Source: Thermococcus sp. M39 (GTDB taxonomy: Archaea > Methanobacteriota_B > Thermococci > Thermococcales > Thermococcaceae). From it: a stretch of 64,000 nucleotides of DNA. Position 1 is the stretch's first letter; each line of letters opens with the position of its first letter. The notes under the pieces are model-generated. The model made no database searches, was not told the DNA's origin, and saw only the letters and a list, made by a program, of their open reading frames with translations. The position numbers were made by a program, and so were the translations under genes. The DNA is taken from NCBI RefSeq assembly GCF_012027325.1, contig NZ_SNUG01000002.1:389211-453210 (forward strand), read 5' to 3'. Below, piece after piece: positions 54,452 through 64,000 of the stretch.

Positions 54452-56956
54452 TCAGCCTGTGAAGTAATCCATCTCCTTTCTCTCTTTAGGTGCCTTTCTG
54501 CTCTCTTCAAACTGTTTGTAGTACTCAATCATGTATTTTGTAACACTCGGCCTTATCTTCTTCATAGCTTCTTCAAAGTCCTTCCGCGAGACTTTGAGCT
54601 TTTCAAGGAATTCCTCACTTTGTTCTTCTACAAGCTCCCTTGAGGTTTTTGCAACTGCTCTCCTTAAAGCGTTCATTGCCGCCTCCCTCACAAGTGCTGC
54701 TATATCTGCTCCAGTATATCCCTCAAGCTTCTTGGCAAGCTCTTTTAAGTTCACATCTTCTGCCAAGGGCACTCTCCTTGTGTGGACTTTTAGAATTTCA
54801 TATCTTGCTGTCTCGTCTGGTGCTGGAACCAAAATCAAGCGGTCGAATCTGCCCGGTCTGAGCAGTGCCGGATCTAAAATGTCCGGTCTGTTAGTTGCTG
54901 CAATAACAACAACACCACTGTTCTCCTCAATACCATCCATCTCTGTGAGGAACTGGTTAATTATTCTATCAGTAACCCTGTTGACATCGCCTCCTCTCAT
55001 TGGGGCAATTGAGTCAATTTCGTCAATGAAGATTACCGTTGGTGCAGCCTGTCTTGCTTTCCTGAATATTTCTCTGATTCTCTTTTCGCTCTCTCCTACC
55101 CATTTGCTTAAAACTTCTGGGCCTCTAATCCCAATGAAGTTAGCCTCACTCTCTGTTGCAACAGCTTTAGCGAGCATTGTCTTACCAGTTCCTGGTGGAC
55201 CGTAGAGGAGAATTCCTTTCGGTGGAGTTATTCCCAAACGCTGAAAGGCCTTTGGATACTTGAGCGGCCACTCAACTGCTTCTCTGAGTGCTTGCTTCAC
55301 ATCTTCTAATCCTCCAATGTCCTCCCAGTGAACATTTGGAACTTCAAGCATCACTTCCCTCAAAGCTGATGGCTCAACCATCTTCAAAGCTTCATAGAAG
55401 TCCTCTTTAGTAACTTTAAGCTCTTGGAGAACTTCTGGTGCAATCTTTTCTTCTTCTGGATTAATCTTACCCTCCTGGATTAGCCTCCTCAGAACAACCA
55501 TTGCAGCTTCTCTCGCTAAAGCTGCCAAGTCCGCTCCAACAAATCCGTGTGTCTTTTCTGCTAGCTCATCGAGCATTTTATCAATCAGCTTAGTCTTAAC
55601 TTCGCGGTAAATTTCCCCGTCACTCTTGAGGATTTCTTTTATCTCATCTTCGTCTTTAGCTTTCTCAACTTTCTTAATGATCTCTTCGAGCTTCTCTTTA
55701 TCAAAGCGCTCTTCTTTGAGTAAGCCTTTAAGAACTTTCAAAACTGACGGCTTATCGTAGTCCGGCTCAAGAGGCATTCCTCTGGTGTGGATTTGGAGGA
55801 TTTCTTTTCTACCCTGCTTGTCTGGAACACCAACTTCAATTTCTCTATCAAACCTTCCAGGCCTTCTCAAAGCTGGGTCAATTGCATCAGGTCTGTTTGT
55901 CGCAGCTATGACAATGACCTTCCCCCTCTTCTTCAATCCATCCATCAAGGTCAAGAGCTGACTAACAACCCTCTTCTCGACTTCTCCGGTAACCTCTTCT
56001 CTCTTTGGTGCAATTGCGTCAATCTCATCAATGAAGATTATACTTGGAGCGTTTTCCTCAGCCTCCTTAAAGACCTCTCTCAGACGCTCTTCACTCTCAC
56101 CGTAGAATTTGCTCATAATTTCTGGACCGTTGATGGCTATAAAGTGAGCGTTGGTTTCATTTGCCACAGCTTTTGCAAGTAAAGTCTTACCCGTTCCTGG
56201 TGGACCGTAGAGCAAAACTCCCTTAGGTGGCTCAATTCCGAGACGTTCAAACAGTTCTGGGTGCTTCAAAGGCAACTCAACCATTTCCCTGATCTTCTGA
56301 ATCGCATCCTTGAGACCGCCGATGTCTTCATATGTAACCTCTGGAACCTTCTCTTCCCTAACTTCGACTGCTTGGGGAAGAACTTCAATTTCAGTGTTGT
56401 ATGTTATCTGAACTATCCCTTTGGGATTTGTGTTCACGACAATAAACTTTAATTCACCAAAAGCCAATGGAAGTGCTTCAAAGAAGCCTCTAAAGAACTC
56501 ATCAAAAGGAGAGCCTGTATAGAACTCTTCTCTTCCACTAGCCACTATAATGTCGCCTTTTACAACTGGCCTCCCAAGGAGGTTCTGCTTAATCATCTCT
56601 CCTGGAATCTGGATGAAAACTCCCTTCTGAGCTGGCGCTAGGACAACTTTTTTTGCTTCTTTGACTTCAGCTCTTCTAACAGTTACATAGTCCCCGATGC
56701 TGACCCCAGCATTTCTTCTGATATAGCCATCCATTCTAATTATATCTAACCCCCTGTCATCTGGATGGGCATTTGCAACAATTGCAGCAGTTGTTCTCTC
56801 TCCCTCAAGCTCAACTATGTCTCCAGGTTCAACCCCTAGCTCGCGCTGATATTTTCTGTCAAATCTAACTATCCCTCTTCCTACATCTCTTTTCAGTGCC
56901 TCAGCAACCCTAAGTTTGATTTCATCTTTAATCTCGTCCTTTTTTCCTAAAATCAT
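54452..56956 (-). CDS. CDC48/VAT AAA+ ATPase
   Basis: 834 aa. A p97-like unfoldase, acting with the proteasome. The N-domain is at 1-200, D1 has Walker A GPPGTGKT (251-258), and D2 has GPPGTGKT (586-593). Walker B FIDEIDAI and FIDEIDSI and the Arg-finger regions are complete. Two insertions stand out against classic VAT: a hydrophobic [14 protein letters not shown] stretch near 151-164, and about 65 charged residues within D1 near 399-462. The ATG at 56956 follows GGAGGTG. The start overlaps the next gene's end by 29 bp. Confidence 0.96.
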   Translation of the reverse strand: MILGKKDEIKDEIKLRVAEALKRDVGRGIVRFDRKYQRELGVEPGDIVELEGERTTAAIVANAHPDDRGLDIIRMDGYIRRNAGVSIGDYVTVRRAEVKEAKKVVLAPAQKGVFIQIPGEMIKQNLLGRPVVKGDIIVASGREEFYTGSPFDEFFRGFFEALPLAFGELKFIVVNTNPKGIVQITYNTEIEVLPQAVEVREEKVPEVTYEDIGGLKDAIQKIREMVELPLKHPELFERLGIEPPKGVLLYGPPGTGKTLLAKAVANETNAHFIAINGPEIMSKFYGESEERLREVFKEAEENAPSIIFIDEIDAIAPKREEVTGEVEKRVVSQLLTLMDGLKKRGKVIVIAATNRPDAIDPALRRPGRFDREIEVGVPDKQGRKEILQIHTRGMPLEPDYDKPSVLKVLKGLLKEERFDKEKLEEIIKKVEKAKDEDEIKEILKSDGEIYREVKTKLIDKMLDELAEKTHGFVGADLAALAREAAMVVLRRLIQEGKINPEEEKIAPEVLQELKVTKEDFYEALKMVEPSALREVMLEVPNVHWEDIGGLEDVKQALREAVEWPLKYPKAFQRLGITPPKGILLYGPPGTGKTMLAKAVATESEANFIGIRGPEVLSKWVGESEKRIREIFRKARQAAPTVIFIDEIDSIAPMRGGDVNRVTDRIINQFLTEMDGIEENSGVVVIAATNRPDILDPALLRPGRFDRLILVPAPDETARYEILKVHTRRVPLAEDVNLKELAKKLEGYTGADIAALVREAAMNALRRAVAKTSRELVEEQSEEFLEKLKVSRKDFEEAMKKIRPSVTKYMIEYYKQFEESRKAPKERKEMDYFTG

Positions 56957-57719
56957 CTTTACACCTCCTTTGGTGAATCTCAATAGCTTCCTCCAACGTT
57001 AAATTACCCTTAGCAACCTCACGTGCAAGCTCAGATGAAATTGTAATCCTACCTCCACTCATAATTCTGCTCCTGCTCTTTATATGCTCAATCTCCTTTT
57101 TAGTTGGCTCGTTTGTGTAAATCAATTCTCCAATTTTAACTTCTCTCCCTTCCCTTAAAGCTATGTTGATTGATGCAACTATATCTTGAACTTGAGATCC
57201 TTCAACACCGCCCACTTTAGGTGTCGTTCCTCTCTCGTTCACGAGGATTACTGGATAATCTTCACCTAAAACCCTTGCAAGAGCTTTGAGCATTAATATA
57301 CGGTGCCTTTTTGCTCCATGCCCAATCTTGATTTTTGCCTTTGGATACTTCTCGAGAAGTTCGAGGATTATATCCACGTCTTTAGGACTTTTTAAATGAT
57401 ACACCTCAACTATCCTATTGTCGCCAACAACTGCAACTCCAGGCCTCTCTCCGGGATCTATTGCAATAAAAACTTTTTTGAATCTCTTCCTTCCCTCAAG
57501 TCTTGCTAAAAGCTCATCTATGAAGTTCTCGTTCTTAACGATTATCTTAACTGGAAAGTTGATTTTATCATAATCCTCTTTACTTGTCAGAACAACCTCA
57601 ACGTCAAAAGGAATTTTCTCATCTAAGCGGAGGCTGTAAAAAGGCATTCTATACTCCTTAAGCACCTTTGAAGCAATATAGTACACGCGAGCATTTCTTG
57701 TTACAATCGCAACTCTCAT
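56928..57719 (-). CDS. conserved archaeal protein with RuvC/RNase H-like fold
   Basis: 263 aa from the ATG at 57719. [15 protein letters not shown] is the first strand of an RNase H-like fold with its catalytic-type Asp, and the second half has [11 protein letters not shown] and [17 protein letters not shown], as in YqgF/RuvC relatives. The role is unknown; Holliday-junction or RNA processing is possible. No ribosome binding site is seen and a T-rich TATA element lies about 30 bp upstream, so it is leaderless. It precedes cdc48 with an overlap, so the two are co-transcribed. Confidence 0.75.
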   Translation of the reverse strand: MRVAIVTRNARVYYIASKVLKEYRMPFYSLRLDEKIPFDVEVVLTSKEDYDKINFPVKIIVKNENFIDELLARLEGRKRFKKVFIAIDPGERPGVAVVGDNRIVEVYHLKSPKDVDIILELLEKYPKAKIKIGHGAKRHRILMLKALARVLGEDYPVILVNERGTTPKVGGVEGSQVQDIVASINIALREGREVKIGELIYTNEPTKKEIEHIKSRSRIMSGGRITISSELAREVAKGNLTLEEAIEIHQRRCKDDFRKKGRD

Positions 57720-57826
57720 GGTTTGAGATACGCAGTTAGGTGTTAAAAAGGTTGAGGGAACAAGGTAAATCAAAGTGCTTACCTAAAGCTTTTTTATTAA
57801 AAGACTGAGCTTTTTATGGTGATGGT

Positions 57827-59029
57827 ATGGCGTTCCTAAAGGTTGTTCCTCTGGAAGAGGCTTTGAATGTTATCAATTCATTCCCCTTAGAACCTAAAAT
57901 TGAAGAGATAAAGCTCGAAGAAGCTTTGGGAAGAGTGCTGGCTGAAGATATAAAGAGCCAAATTGATGTTCCCCCATTCGATAGGGCAACCGTCGATGGG
58001 TATGCTGTAAAAAGCAAAGATACATGGGGTGCAAGCGAAACTAATCCCGTAAAATTAAAAGTTGTTGGGGAAATAAACGCTGGGGATACTCCAAAGATAG
58101 AGCTGAAAGATGGAGAAAGCGTTTACATTTCAACAGGTGCACCTCTGCCAAAAGGAGCAGATGCAGTTATTCCTTTTGAAGACGTTGATAGGGAAAACGA
58201 GTGGGTAATTATCTACAAGCCAGTGTATCCACAATCTGGTGTCATGAAAGCTGGAGCGGATATACCAAAAGGAAAGCTTCTGCTGAAGAAAGGAACAAGG
58301 CTGGGCTTTAAAGAGACTGCTCTGCTTTCTGCCATCGGTTTTGAAAAAGTCAAGGTTTTTGCAAAGCCCAAAGTTGCTGTGATAAGCACGGGAAATGAGA
58401 TTATTTTACCAGGTAAAGAGCTGAAATATGGCCAGATTTATGACATAAACGGCAGAGCAGTAAGTGACGCTGTGAGAGAGCTCGGGGGGGAAGCATATTT
58501 CCTGGGAATAGCCAGAGACAACAAAGAGAGCTTAAAAGAAAAGATACTTGAGGGGCTGAAGTATGACATTATAATCCTTTCAGGAGGAGCGAGCGGAGGA
58601 ATTAGGGATTTAACAGCATCAATAATTGAAGAACTCGGCGAGATAAAGGTTCACGGCATAGCTATTCAGCCGGGCAAGCCAACAATAATTGGGCTCATAG
58701 ATGGAAAACCCATCTTTGGTCTGCCAGGATATCCAACTTCATGTTTAACCAACTTCACTTTGCTAGTCGCTCCCCTCATTAGAAAGCTCCTCGGTCAGAA
58801 TCAGGAGTACAGAAAAGTCAAGAAAAAGCTCGCCCACAAAGTTTTCTCTGTAAAAGGAAGAAGACAGTTCTTGCCAGTGAGGATTGAAGATGATAAAGCC
58901 GTGCCAATACTAAAGGGAAGCGGCGCTGTTACTAGCTTCATTGATGCAGATGGATTTATAGAAGTGCCTGAGAACGTTGAGATACTCGACGAAGGAGAAG
59001 AAGTTGAGGTGATATTGTTTGGTGTTTGA
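57827..59029 (+). CDS. moeA: Molybdopterin molybdotransferase MoeA
   Basis: 400 aa. It inserts molybdate or tungstate into adenylated molybdopterin. PPFDRATVDGYAVKS is the conserved domain-1 signature; STGAPLPKGADAVIPFEDV, VISTGNEI, LSGGASGG and LPGYPTSCLTNF follow in order. GGTGATGGT precedes the ATG. Tungsten enzymes are central in Thermococcales, so it probably serves tungstopterin synthesis. Confidence 0.95.
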   Translation: MAFLKVVPLEEALNVINSFPLEPKIEEIKLEEALGRVLAEDIKSQIDVPPFDRATVDGYAVKSKDTWGASETNPVKLKVVGEINAGDTPKIELKDGESVYISTGAPLPKGADAVIPFEDVDRENEWVIIYKPVYPQSGVMKAGADIPKGKLLLKKGTRLGFKETALLSAIGFEKVKVFAKPKVAVISTGNEIILPGKELKYGQIYDINGRAVSDAVRELGGEAYFLGIARDNKESLKEKILEGLKYDIIILSGGASGGIRDLTASIIEELGEIKVHGIAIQPGKPTIIGLIDGKPIFGLPGYPTSCLTNFTLLVAPLIRKLLGQNQEYRKVKKKLAHKVFSVKGRRQFLPVRIEDDKAVPILKGSGAVTSFIDADGFIEVPENVEILDEGEEVEVILFGV

Positions 59030-59110
59030 ATTTTGCTTTATCATTTTATCAATCTCACTAACAAATGATTTTTAAACTTCTTCTTCGCTTTAAATTCTTA
59101 GGTGAATGCT

Positions 59111-60478
59111 ATGCTTGACATAAAGCTCATTCGTGAAAACCCCGACATTGTTAGGGGCGATCTCATAAAGCGCGGTGAACTTGAAAAGCTTAAATGGATT
59201 GACGAAATTCTCGAGCTTGACAAGAAGTGGAGGGAGAACCTCAGGAAGATCAATCAGCTGAGAAGGGAGAGAAACAGAATAGCGGTCGAGATAGGCAAAA
59301 GAAAGAAAGCCGGAGAAAGCGTAGATGATTTACTTGCAAAGAGCAAAGAGATAGTCAAGCAGATTGAAGATATTGAGAGGGAAAACGAAGAGATAAGGAA
59401 GAAAATTGACTTTTACCTTTGGAGATTGCCAAACATAACCCATGAAAGCGTTCCAATCGGAAAGGACGATACAGAAAATGTTCCAATAAAGTTCTGGGGC
59501 AAGGCAAGAGTCTGGAAAGGCCACCTCGAGAGCTTCCTTGAGCAGAGCCAAGGAAAGATGGAGTACGAAATTTTAGAGTGGAAGCCAAAGCTTCACGTTG
59601 ACTTACTCGAGATTTTGAGGGGCGCAGATTTTGAAAGAGCTGCAAAGGTCAGCGGTTCAAGGTTTTACTACCTCCTCAATGAGATTGTAATCCTCGACTT
59701 AGCTTTAATTAGATTCGCTCTTGACAAGCTGATTGAGAAGGGCTTTACTCCAGTGATCCCTCCATATATGGTTAGAAGATACGTTGAGGAAGGCGTTACA
59801 ACCTTTGACGACTTTGAAAACGTAATTTACAAGGTTGAAGGCGAGGACTTGTATCTGATCCCAACAGCAGAGCACCCATTAGCCGGAATGCATGCCAACG
59901 AGATAATTGACGGAAAAGATTTGCCACTCCTTTATGTTGGAGTCTCACCGTGCTTCCGTAAAGAGGCAGGAACTGCTGGAAAGGACACAAAGGGAATTTT
60001 CAGGGTTCACCAGTTCCACAAGGTTGAGCAGTTTGTCTATTCAAGACCAGAAGAGAGCTGGGAGTGGCATGAAAAGCTCCTCCAGAATGCTGAAGAGCTG
60101 TTTCAAGAACTTGGAATTCCTTATCGCGTAGTCAACATCTGTACTGGAGATTTAGGCTATGTTGCCGCCAAGAAGTACGACATTGAAGCATGGATGCCTG
60201 GTCAAGGAAAGTTCAGAGAAGTTGTCAGCTGTTCAAACTGTACCGACTGGCAGGCAAGAAGGTTGAACATAAGATTCAGAGACAAGACTCACGAGAAGCC
60301 CAAGTTCGTGCACACTTTAAATTCAACAGCAATAGCAACCTCAAGGACCATTGTTGCCATTTTGGAGAACTTCCAGGAAGAGGATGGAACAGTTAAGATA
60401 CCAAAGGCATTGTGGAAGTACACAGGATTCAAAGAGATTGTGCCAGCAGATAAAAAAGAGAAATGCTGTCAAGGTTGA
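59111..60478 (+). CDS. serS: Seryl-tRNA synthetase
   Basis: 455 aa, class II. An N-terminal coiled-coil tRNA-binding arm (about 30-105) is followed by the catalytic domain. GVSPCFRKEAGTAGKDTKGIFRVHQFHKVE is motif 2, and the SCSNCTDWQARR segment and the motif-3 NSTAIATSRTIVAILE follow. AGGTGAATGC precedes the ATG at 59111. The 3' end overlaps the convergent rnp4 gene. Confidence 0.97.
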   Translation: MLDIKLIRENPDIVRGDLIKRGELEKLKWIDEILELDKKWRENLRKINQLRRERNRIAVEIGKRKKAGESVDDLLAKSKEIVKQIEDIERENEEIRKKIDFYLWRLPNITHESVPIGKDDTENVPIKFWGKARVWKGHLESFLEQSQGKMEYEILEWKPKLHVDLLEILRGADFERAAKVSGSRFYYLLNEIVILDLALIRFALDKLIEKGFTPVIPPYMVRRYVEEGVTTFDDFENVIYKVEGEDLYLIPTAEHPLAGMHANEIIDGKDLPLLYVGVSPCFRKEAGTAGKDTKGIFRVHQFHKVEQFVYSRPEESWEWHEKLLQNAEELFQELGIPYRVVNICTGDLGYVAAKKYDIEAWMPGQGKFREVVSCSNCTDWQARRLNIRFRDKTHEKPKFVHTLNSTAIATSRTIVAILENFQEEDGTVKIPKALWKYTGFKEIVPADKKEKCCQG

Positions 60479-60858
60479 CTTTTATTCTTAACTCTCTCCT
60501 CAAGCCTTCTTTTACGCTTCTCTTTCTGCTCTCTCAAATAAGGATACCTCATGATATGTCCGCATTCAAGGCATTTGATTACGATATGTGGCATTCTCTT
60601 CTGCCTCAGCCTAACTTGAGCGTTAACTCCTGGCACTAAAAATGAATGGCATCTTTTACAATATCGCCGCTTCCACTTTCTCGGCATTCTCACTTTAGCT
60701 TTCTGCTGCACAGCTAGAGCTATTTCAACATATCTATTGGCTAATTCCTTATCATAAGGAAAAACTCTCTCAGCTAATGTGAAGAGAATGTTAATTCTTT
60801 CTAAAGCGATTTTCCTCTTCTCCCTCTGCTCCTTCTTTCTCAAGAACTTCTTTGACAT
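60469..60858 (-). CDS. rnp4: Ribonuclease P protein component 4 (Rpr2/Rpp21)
   Basis: 129 aa, basic. CKRCHSF and CLECGH provide the four zinc cysteines of the ribbon that contacts P RNA with Rnp1. The N-terminal helices (FLRKKEQREKRKIALERINI) and the Lys-rich tail fit. It lies 11 bp after the 62383 gene and is probably co-transcribed with it. Confidence 0.93.
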   Translation of the reverse strand: MSKKFLRKKEQREKRKIALERINILFTLAERVFPYDKELANRYVEIALAVQQKAKVRMPRKWKRRYCKRCHSFLVPGVNAQVRLRQKRMPHIVIKCLECGHIMRYPYLREQKEKRKRRLEERVKNKSQP

Positions 60859-60868
60859 TTCAACCACT

Positions 60869-62383
60869 TCACTCTGGCTTTATCATTTTAAGCTTTCCAA
60901 AGAATGGTTCATAAAGGTGCCCTTCTGCAATTAAGCGGTCTATGATCTCTTTGGCATATGCCTCTTTAAATCCATATTCAAGCAACGCCCTATAGAATTC
61001 CTCTCTAGTGACAGTCCCATCAATAGACGTTGCTTCCAAGTCCATGAAAATACTCAGCGCAGTATTTGCCCTCTTATCCCTGCTAATGTATCTCTCATAA
61101 GTTTCCACAGCCCTCAATATGACTTTCTCTGGCAGTTCATTCATCCACAAATCGAGAATCTCTTGGTTTATAACCAGGACATCATTGATAATGCCTGTAT
61201 CAATTTTCCCTTCAAATCTCCCAATCGAACCCAAAATATGAGCGCTCAGCAAATATCTCGTGTTAGTCTCAAATATCATGCCTTTGAGCCTCAAGGCGTC
61301 AAATTTTTCGCCATATTCATGACGGTTCCTCATTATCCAGTGCTCAAATCTGTCTCTGAATTTCCTCATAACTTCATCCCCAGCACTAAGTGAGGCTATT
61401 TTCTCTCTTTCTTTGAAGATAGTTATGATAACATTTGGAATCAAATCTTCAAGTTCTCTATTCCTTTCATAACCAATAGGTTCGTTGAGAATGAATGGGG
61501 TTTCAGAAGAGTAAGCTAGTGGATCGTCTGGCGATAGTAGGCTGTATTTCTTTGGTGTCAAAAACACGGCATTTTTGTTTTCAAAATGTTCAATAGCCCA
61601 GTTTGGGGCGGGGATTTCTCTTGTGAGGATTTTCTTGTTGTATGGGACATAGTATTTCAGGTCTGTATTGTTGGAATCAAAGAGAACGAAGTCTAAATCG
61701 AGCTCTGGGTCAACAAAAGTTTCTTTGTCATCCTTTCTTAGCTGTAACTCTCTTGGAAGAAGGGATGATATATAGTGCATAGCTTCCCAAACTGATAGAA
61801 TAATTTTTTGCTCATCCTTGAATACTGAAAAAGTAACCCCTTCTCCCCAGTTCTTTTTTGCACCCACAATTATTGGGGAAGCAAAGAGGGAGTAAATTAC
61901 AGCTTTCTCAAGGTCATAGTTGGCATATATAGTTTTCATGAACAAGTCCTCAAGTTCTCTCTTGCTTAAAGCCATTTCCTCATATTCGAGCCAATAATCA
62001 GAGTAATCTGCACTCTCAAGAGATTCAACATGGATCATACGCAAGTTTCCATATGGATAGCTGTCAATAATTCCGCTGACTTTTACGTATTCTCCGCTCC
62101 TAAATCTAGCATTAACTTTGCTGTTTTCAGTGAGTCTGAGGATAAGATATGCTCTCAGCTCAGCTTTTTTAAGTTCGCTTGGAGAGAGAGGCGAAAGGAT
62201 ATAGTAGAGAGCATCCTTTGGAGCATAAGGCGGCTGTTTAAGGATCAAAAAACCTTGAATTTCAACAGGTTCACAATTTTTTAAGCTCTGGATTTTACTC
62301 TGAAAATCTCTAACCCTTTTAGCGGGCGTAAGCTTTTCTCGTCTTCCAACAAGCCTTAGAAGTTTAAACGCATAATCCTCCAT
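60869..62383 (-). CDS. conserved hypothetical protein with OB-like N-terminus and winged-helix C-terminus
   Basis: 504 aa. Residues about 40-115 are OB-fold-like (VEIQGFLILKQPPY, RSGEYVKVSGIIDSYPYGNLRMI), the middle is large and unclassified, and the end (DGTVTREEFYRALLEYGFKEAYAKEIIDRLIAEGHLYEP) is a winged helix as in MCM and other archaeal replication proteins. This suggests DNA binding, perhaps related to archaeal MCM-like proteins, but no AAA motor is present. A TATA element (TTTATAAA) lies about 25 bp before the ATG at 62383, shared with the 5S gene; ATG at 62395 is less consistent. Confidence 0.68.
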   Translation of the reverse strand: MEDYAFKLLRLVGRREKLTPAKRVRDFQSKIQSLKNCEPVEIQGFLILKQPPYAPKDALYYILSPLSPSELKKAELRAYLILRLTENSKVNARFRSGEYVKVSGIIDSYPYGNLRMIHVESLESADYSDYWLEYEEMALSKRELEDLFMKTIYANYDLEKAVIYSLFASPIIVGAKKNWGEGVTFSVFKDEQKIILSVWEAMHYISSLLPRELQLRKDDKETFVDPELDLDFVLFDSNNTDLKYYVPYNKKILTREIPAPNWAIEHFENKNAVFLTPKKYSLLSPDDPLAYSSETPFILNEPIGYERNRELEDLIPNVIITIFKEREKIASLSAGDEVMRKFRDRFEHWIMRNRHEYGEKFDALRLKGMIFETNTRYLLSAHILGSIGRFEGKIDTGIINDVLVINQEILDLWMNELPEKVILRAVETYERYISRDKRANTALSIFMDLEATSIDGTVTREEFYRALLEYGFKEAYAKEIIDRLIAEGHLYEPFFGKLKMIKPE

Positions 62384-62401
62384 CAAACTTAACATTTACC
62401 G

Positions 62402-62422
62402 AAATGTTTATAAATCCTCCTT
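62402..62422. promoter_or_regulatory. near-palindromic TATA shared by 5S rRNA and the divergent 62383 gene
   Basis: The box TTTATAAA (62408-62415) reads as a TATA element in both directions. It sits about 25 bp from the 5S start on one side and about 27 bp from the ATG at 62383 on the other. A single TATA box may drive both. Confidence 0.5.
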
Positions 62423-62435
62423 TGAAGGTATGTAT

Positions 62436-62562
62436 CGGTACGGCGGCCATAGCGGCGGGGCCACACCCGGTCTCGTTTCGACCCCGGAAGTTAAGCCCGC
62501 CAGCGATCCCGGGTGTACTGCCCTCCGAGAGGGGGCGGGAAACCGGGGACGCCGCCGGCCAC
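62436..62562 (+). rRNA. 5S ribosomal RNA
   Basis: The sequence from GGTACGGCGG through GGGGCCACACCCGGTCTC, GGAAGTTAAGCCC, CGATCCCGGGTGTACTG and CCTCCGAGAGG matches the Thermococcales 5S rRNA. The GGCGGC and GCCGCC ends pair to close helix I. The gene is not linked to 16S/23S, as is normal for Thermococcales 5S. A T5 stretch follows at about 62571. End positions are accurate to a few bases. Confidence 0.93.
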
Positions 62563-62723
62563 TCAAACTGTTTTTCTGTTGAGTTTTTAGAGGATTTAAC
62601 GCACTTTAGCGAGTAAGCATTTGATTCTGCGCAAGCAAAGTCTGTTAGGGAAAGGTTTAAAAACTAAATTCTCCTTTGCTATCTTGACAGCTCGATGAAC
62701 GATGAAGTTTGGAGGGATGTGAA

Positions 62724-63095
62724 ATGGCAAAGCCAAGTTATGTGAAGTTTGAGGTTCCAAAGGAGTTGGCTGAGAAGGCCCTTGAGGCTGTTGAGATTGC
62801 AAGAGACACCGGAAGAATAAGGAAGGGTACAAACGAGACAACAAAGGCTGTTGAGAGAGGACAAGCAAAGCTCGTTATCATTGCTGAGGACGTTGACCCA
62901 GAGGAGATTGTTGCACACTTACCACCACTCTGTGAGGAGAAGGAGATTCCATACATTTATGTTCCAAGCAAGAAGGAGCTTGGAGCTGCTGCTGGTATTG
63001 AAGTTGCAGCGGCAAGCGTTGCTATAATCGAGCCTGGTAAGGCTCGTGAGCTTGTTGAGGAAATCGCTATGAAGGTTAGGGAGCTTATGAAGTGA
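62724..63095 (+). CDS. rpl7ae: Large ribosomal subunit protein L7Ae
   Basis: 123 aa. L7Ae binds kink-turns in 23S rRNA and, as part of C/D and H/ACA RNPs and RNase P, serves the sRNAs encoded in this window. [32 protein letters not shown] and the [22 protein letters not shown] segment are diagnostic. GGGATGTGA lies before the ATG at 62724. Confidence 0.97.
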   Translation: MAKPSYVKFEVPKELAEKALEAVEIARDTGRIRKGTNETTKAVERGQAKLVIIAEDVDPEEIVAHLPPLCEEKEIPYIYVPSKKELGAAAGIEVAAASVAIIEPGKARELVEEIAMKVRELMK

Positions 63096-63187
63096 GCTCC
63101 CTCCTCCTTCCCTTTACATTCATATTCATCGAAAGATTTAAAGGTCATTGAGTGAGGTTTTTTATAGCTATCATAGAGGTGTGAGGA

Positions 63188-63397
63188 ATGAGCGACGAAG
63201 GATACGCTGCTGAGGTTATTGAAATCGTCGGAAGGACTGGAGTTACGGGTGGCGTTACTCAGGTTAAAGTTAGAGTTTTAGAGGGCAGAGATAAGGGAAG
63301 AGTTATCAGAAGAAACATTAAAGGTCCAGTGAGAGTTGGCGACATTGTCATTCTCAGAGAGACTGAAAGAGAAGCAAGAGAGATTAAGGCAAGGTGA
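63188..63397 (+). CDS. rps28e: Small ribosomal subunit protein S28e
   Basis: 69 aa. [50 protein letters not shown] is the S28e OB fold. GAGGTGTGAGGA precedes the ATG. It follows rpl7ae and precedes rpl24e by 5 bp. Confidence 0.96.
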   Translation: MSDEGYAAEVIEIVGRTGVTGGVTQVKVRVLEGRDKGRVIRRNIKGPVRVGDIVILRETEREAREIKAR

Positions 63398-63402
63398 TGT
63401 AA

Positions 63403-63615
63403 ATGGCAAGGTGGAACGTCTGCTCATACTGTGGAAAGGAATTCGAGCCAGGAACAGGAAAGATGTTCGTCAGAAACGATGGCAGAGTTTTCTTCTTCTG
63501 CTCAAGCAAGTGTGAGAAGTACTTCCTCATGGGAAGAAACCCAAGGAAGCTCAAGTGGACAAGGGCATATCAAGAGGCAAAGCTCCAGAGAGCAAAAAGC
63601 AGAAAGGGAGAGTGA
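63403..63615 (+). CDS. rpl24e: Large ribosomal subunit protein L24e
   Basis: 70 aa. A zinc ribbon with CSYCG and, after [16 protein letters not shown] is typical, followed by [30 protein letters not shown] precedes the ATG. It is coupled by short spacing to rps28e. Confidence 0.96.
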   Translation: MARWNVCSYCGKEFEPGTGKMFVRNDGRVFFFCSSKCEKYFLMGRNPRKLKWTRAYQEAKLQRAKSRKGE

Positions 63616-63724
63616 GCTTTTATTTTTGATTACTTTTTCTGCTTTATCACAAACTTTTCTGAAGCCAACCCCTAATACCAAAAAGCATTTTAACACTTCA
63701 TGCTAAGCTTTTCTGGTGTTGCCA

Positions 63725-64000
63725 ATGGCTGACAATAAGGTTGAGAGGACTCTAGTTATAATAAAACCAGATGCCGTTGTTAGAGGATTAATTGGAGAAA
63801 TCATTTCAAGATTTGAAAAGAAAGGCCTTAAAATCGTTGGAATGAAGATGATTCATATTGATAGAGAGCTGGCAGAGATTCACTACGCTGAACACAAAGG
63901 GAAGCCATTCTTCAATGCTCTCATTGATTACATAACAAAGGCTCCCAGCATTGTCATGGTCGTTGAAGGTCGTTACGCTATCAGCGTTGTGAGAAAGATG
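63725..64000 (+). CDS. ndk: Nucleoside diphosphate kinase (partial)
   Basis: The first 92 codons are in the window; the 3' end is cut. [33 protein letters not shown], and [29 protein letters not shown] are the Ndk pattern. The active-site His segment (usually NxxHGSD) lies beyond the edge. It balances NTP pools with ATP. The cluster L7Ae-S28e-L24e-Ndk is usual in Thermococcales and is typically followed by infB. Confidence 0.95.
   Translation, partial: MADNKVERTLVIIKPDAVVRGLIGEIISRFEKKGLKIVGMKMIHIDRELAEIHYAEHKGKPFFNALIDYITKAPSIVMVVEGRYAISVVRKM

Noticed and set aside
62404-62616. Open frame across the 5S rRNA gene
   Set aside because: It is a by-product of the GC-rich rRNA sequence.
1-64000. 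CRISPR arrays, tRNA genes, replication origin
   Set aside because: No regularly spaced direct repeats, no foldable tRNA and no clustered origin-recognition boxes were seen on reading both strands.

Overview
The window is a piece of a Thermococcales chromosome, most likely a low-GC Thermococcus. The evidence is the gene content: SMC/ScpA, a PAB0955-type GPN GTPase, FEN-1 with a PIP box, TFB, a Thermococcales-type CDC48, ADP-forming acetyl-CoA synthetase alpha subunit, archaeal ribosomal proteins LX, L31e, L39e, S19e, L7Ae, S28e and L24e, prefoldin alpha, RNase P component 4, an unlinked 5S rRNA gene and C/D box guide RNAs. GGTGA-type ribosome binding sites and TATA boxes about 25-30 nt before leaderless starts fit this. 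The species is not decided.

Layout. 1-1868 is an accessory edge with a HicB antitoxin remnant, a DUF257 gene and two small unknown genes around a repeat-rich promoter region. 1820-10038 holds scpA-smc, a DUF835 protein, a methylmalonyl-CoA operon (cobalamin subunit, MeaB, epimerase), a PHP phosphoesterase and Maf. A C/D box sRNA lies at 10075-10132. 10134-23854 is mostly housekeeping: PIN/KH ATPase, MinD, GPN GTPase, an asparagine synthetase, a glycosyltransferase, Sua5, a nucleotidyltransferase and S-adenosylhomocysteinase, with a frameshifted winged-helix gene at 20464-20689.

23851-26318 is the most unusual part. A secreted precursor whose last 70 residues contain 16 cysteines (reminiscent of halocin C8-like archaeocins) is followed on the same strand by four small multi-pass membrane proteins. 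This is proposed as an archaeocin production and self-protection locus. 26530-36379 mixes a nucleotidyltransferase, a helical-repeat protein, a secreted caspase-like peptidase, a lysophospholipase-like hydrolase, two HExxH proteins, PurA and an epimerase, ending in prefoldin alpha.

36614-45158 is ribosomal territory (rpl39e-rpl31e-eif6-rplX; yhbY-rps19e; pdcd5) broken up by accessory surface-protein genes: a coiled-coil secreted protein, a transglutaminase-like protein and two anchored proteins. 45241-48003 holds tfb, fen and psiE; a second C/D box sRNA overlaps the psiE start. 48326-51704 is a second secretome island: a C39-like secreted cysteine peptidase, two membrane proteins that look like diverged tandem paralogues, the 3' remnant of a trypsin-like serine protease gene, and another membrane protein. 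51854-64000 returns to housekeeping: acdA, a phosphoesterase, PRC-barrel protein, cdc48, moeA, serS, rnp4, the 5S rRNA gene and the rpl7ae-rps28e-rpl24e-ndk cluster, with ndk cut by the window edge.

All assignments come from reading the sequence and from remembered family features; no database search was run.
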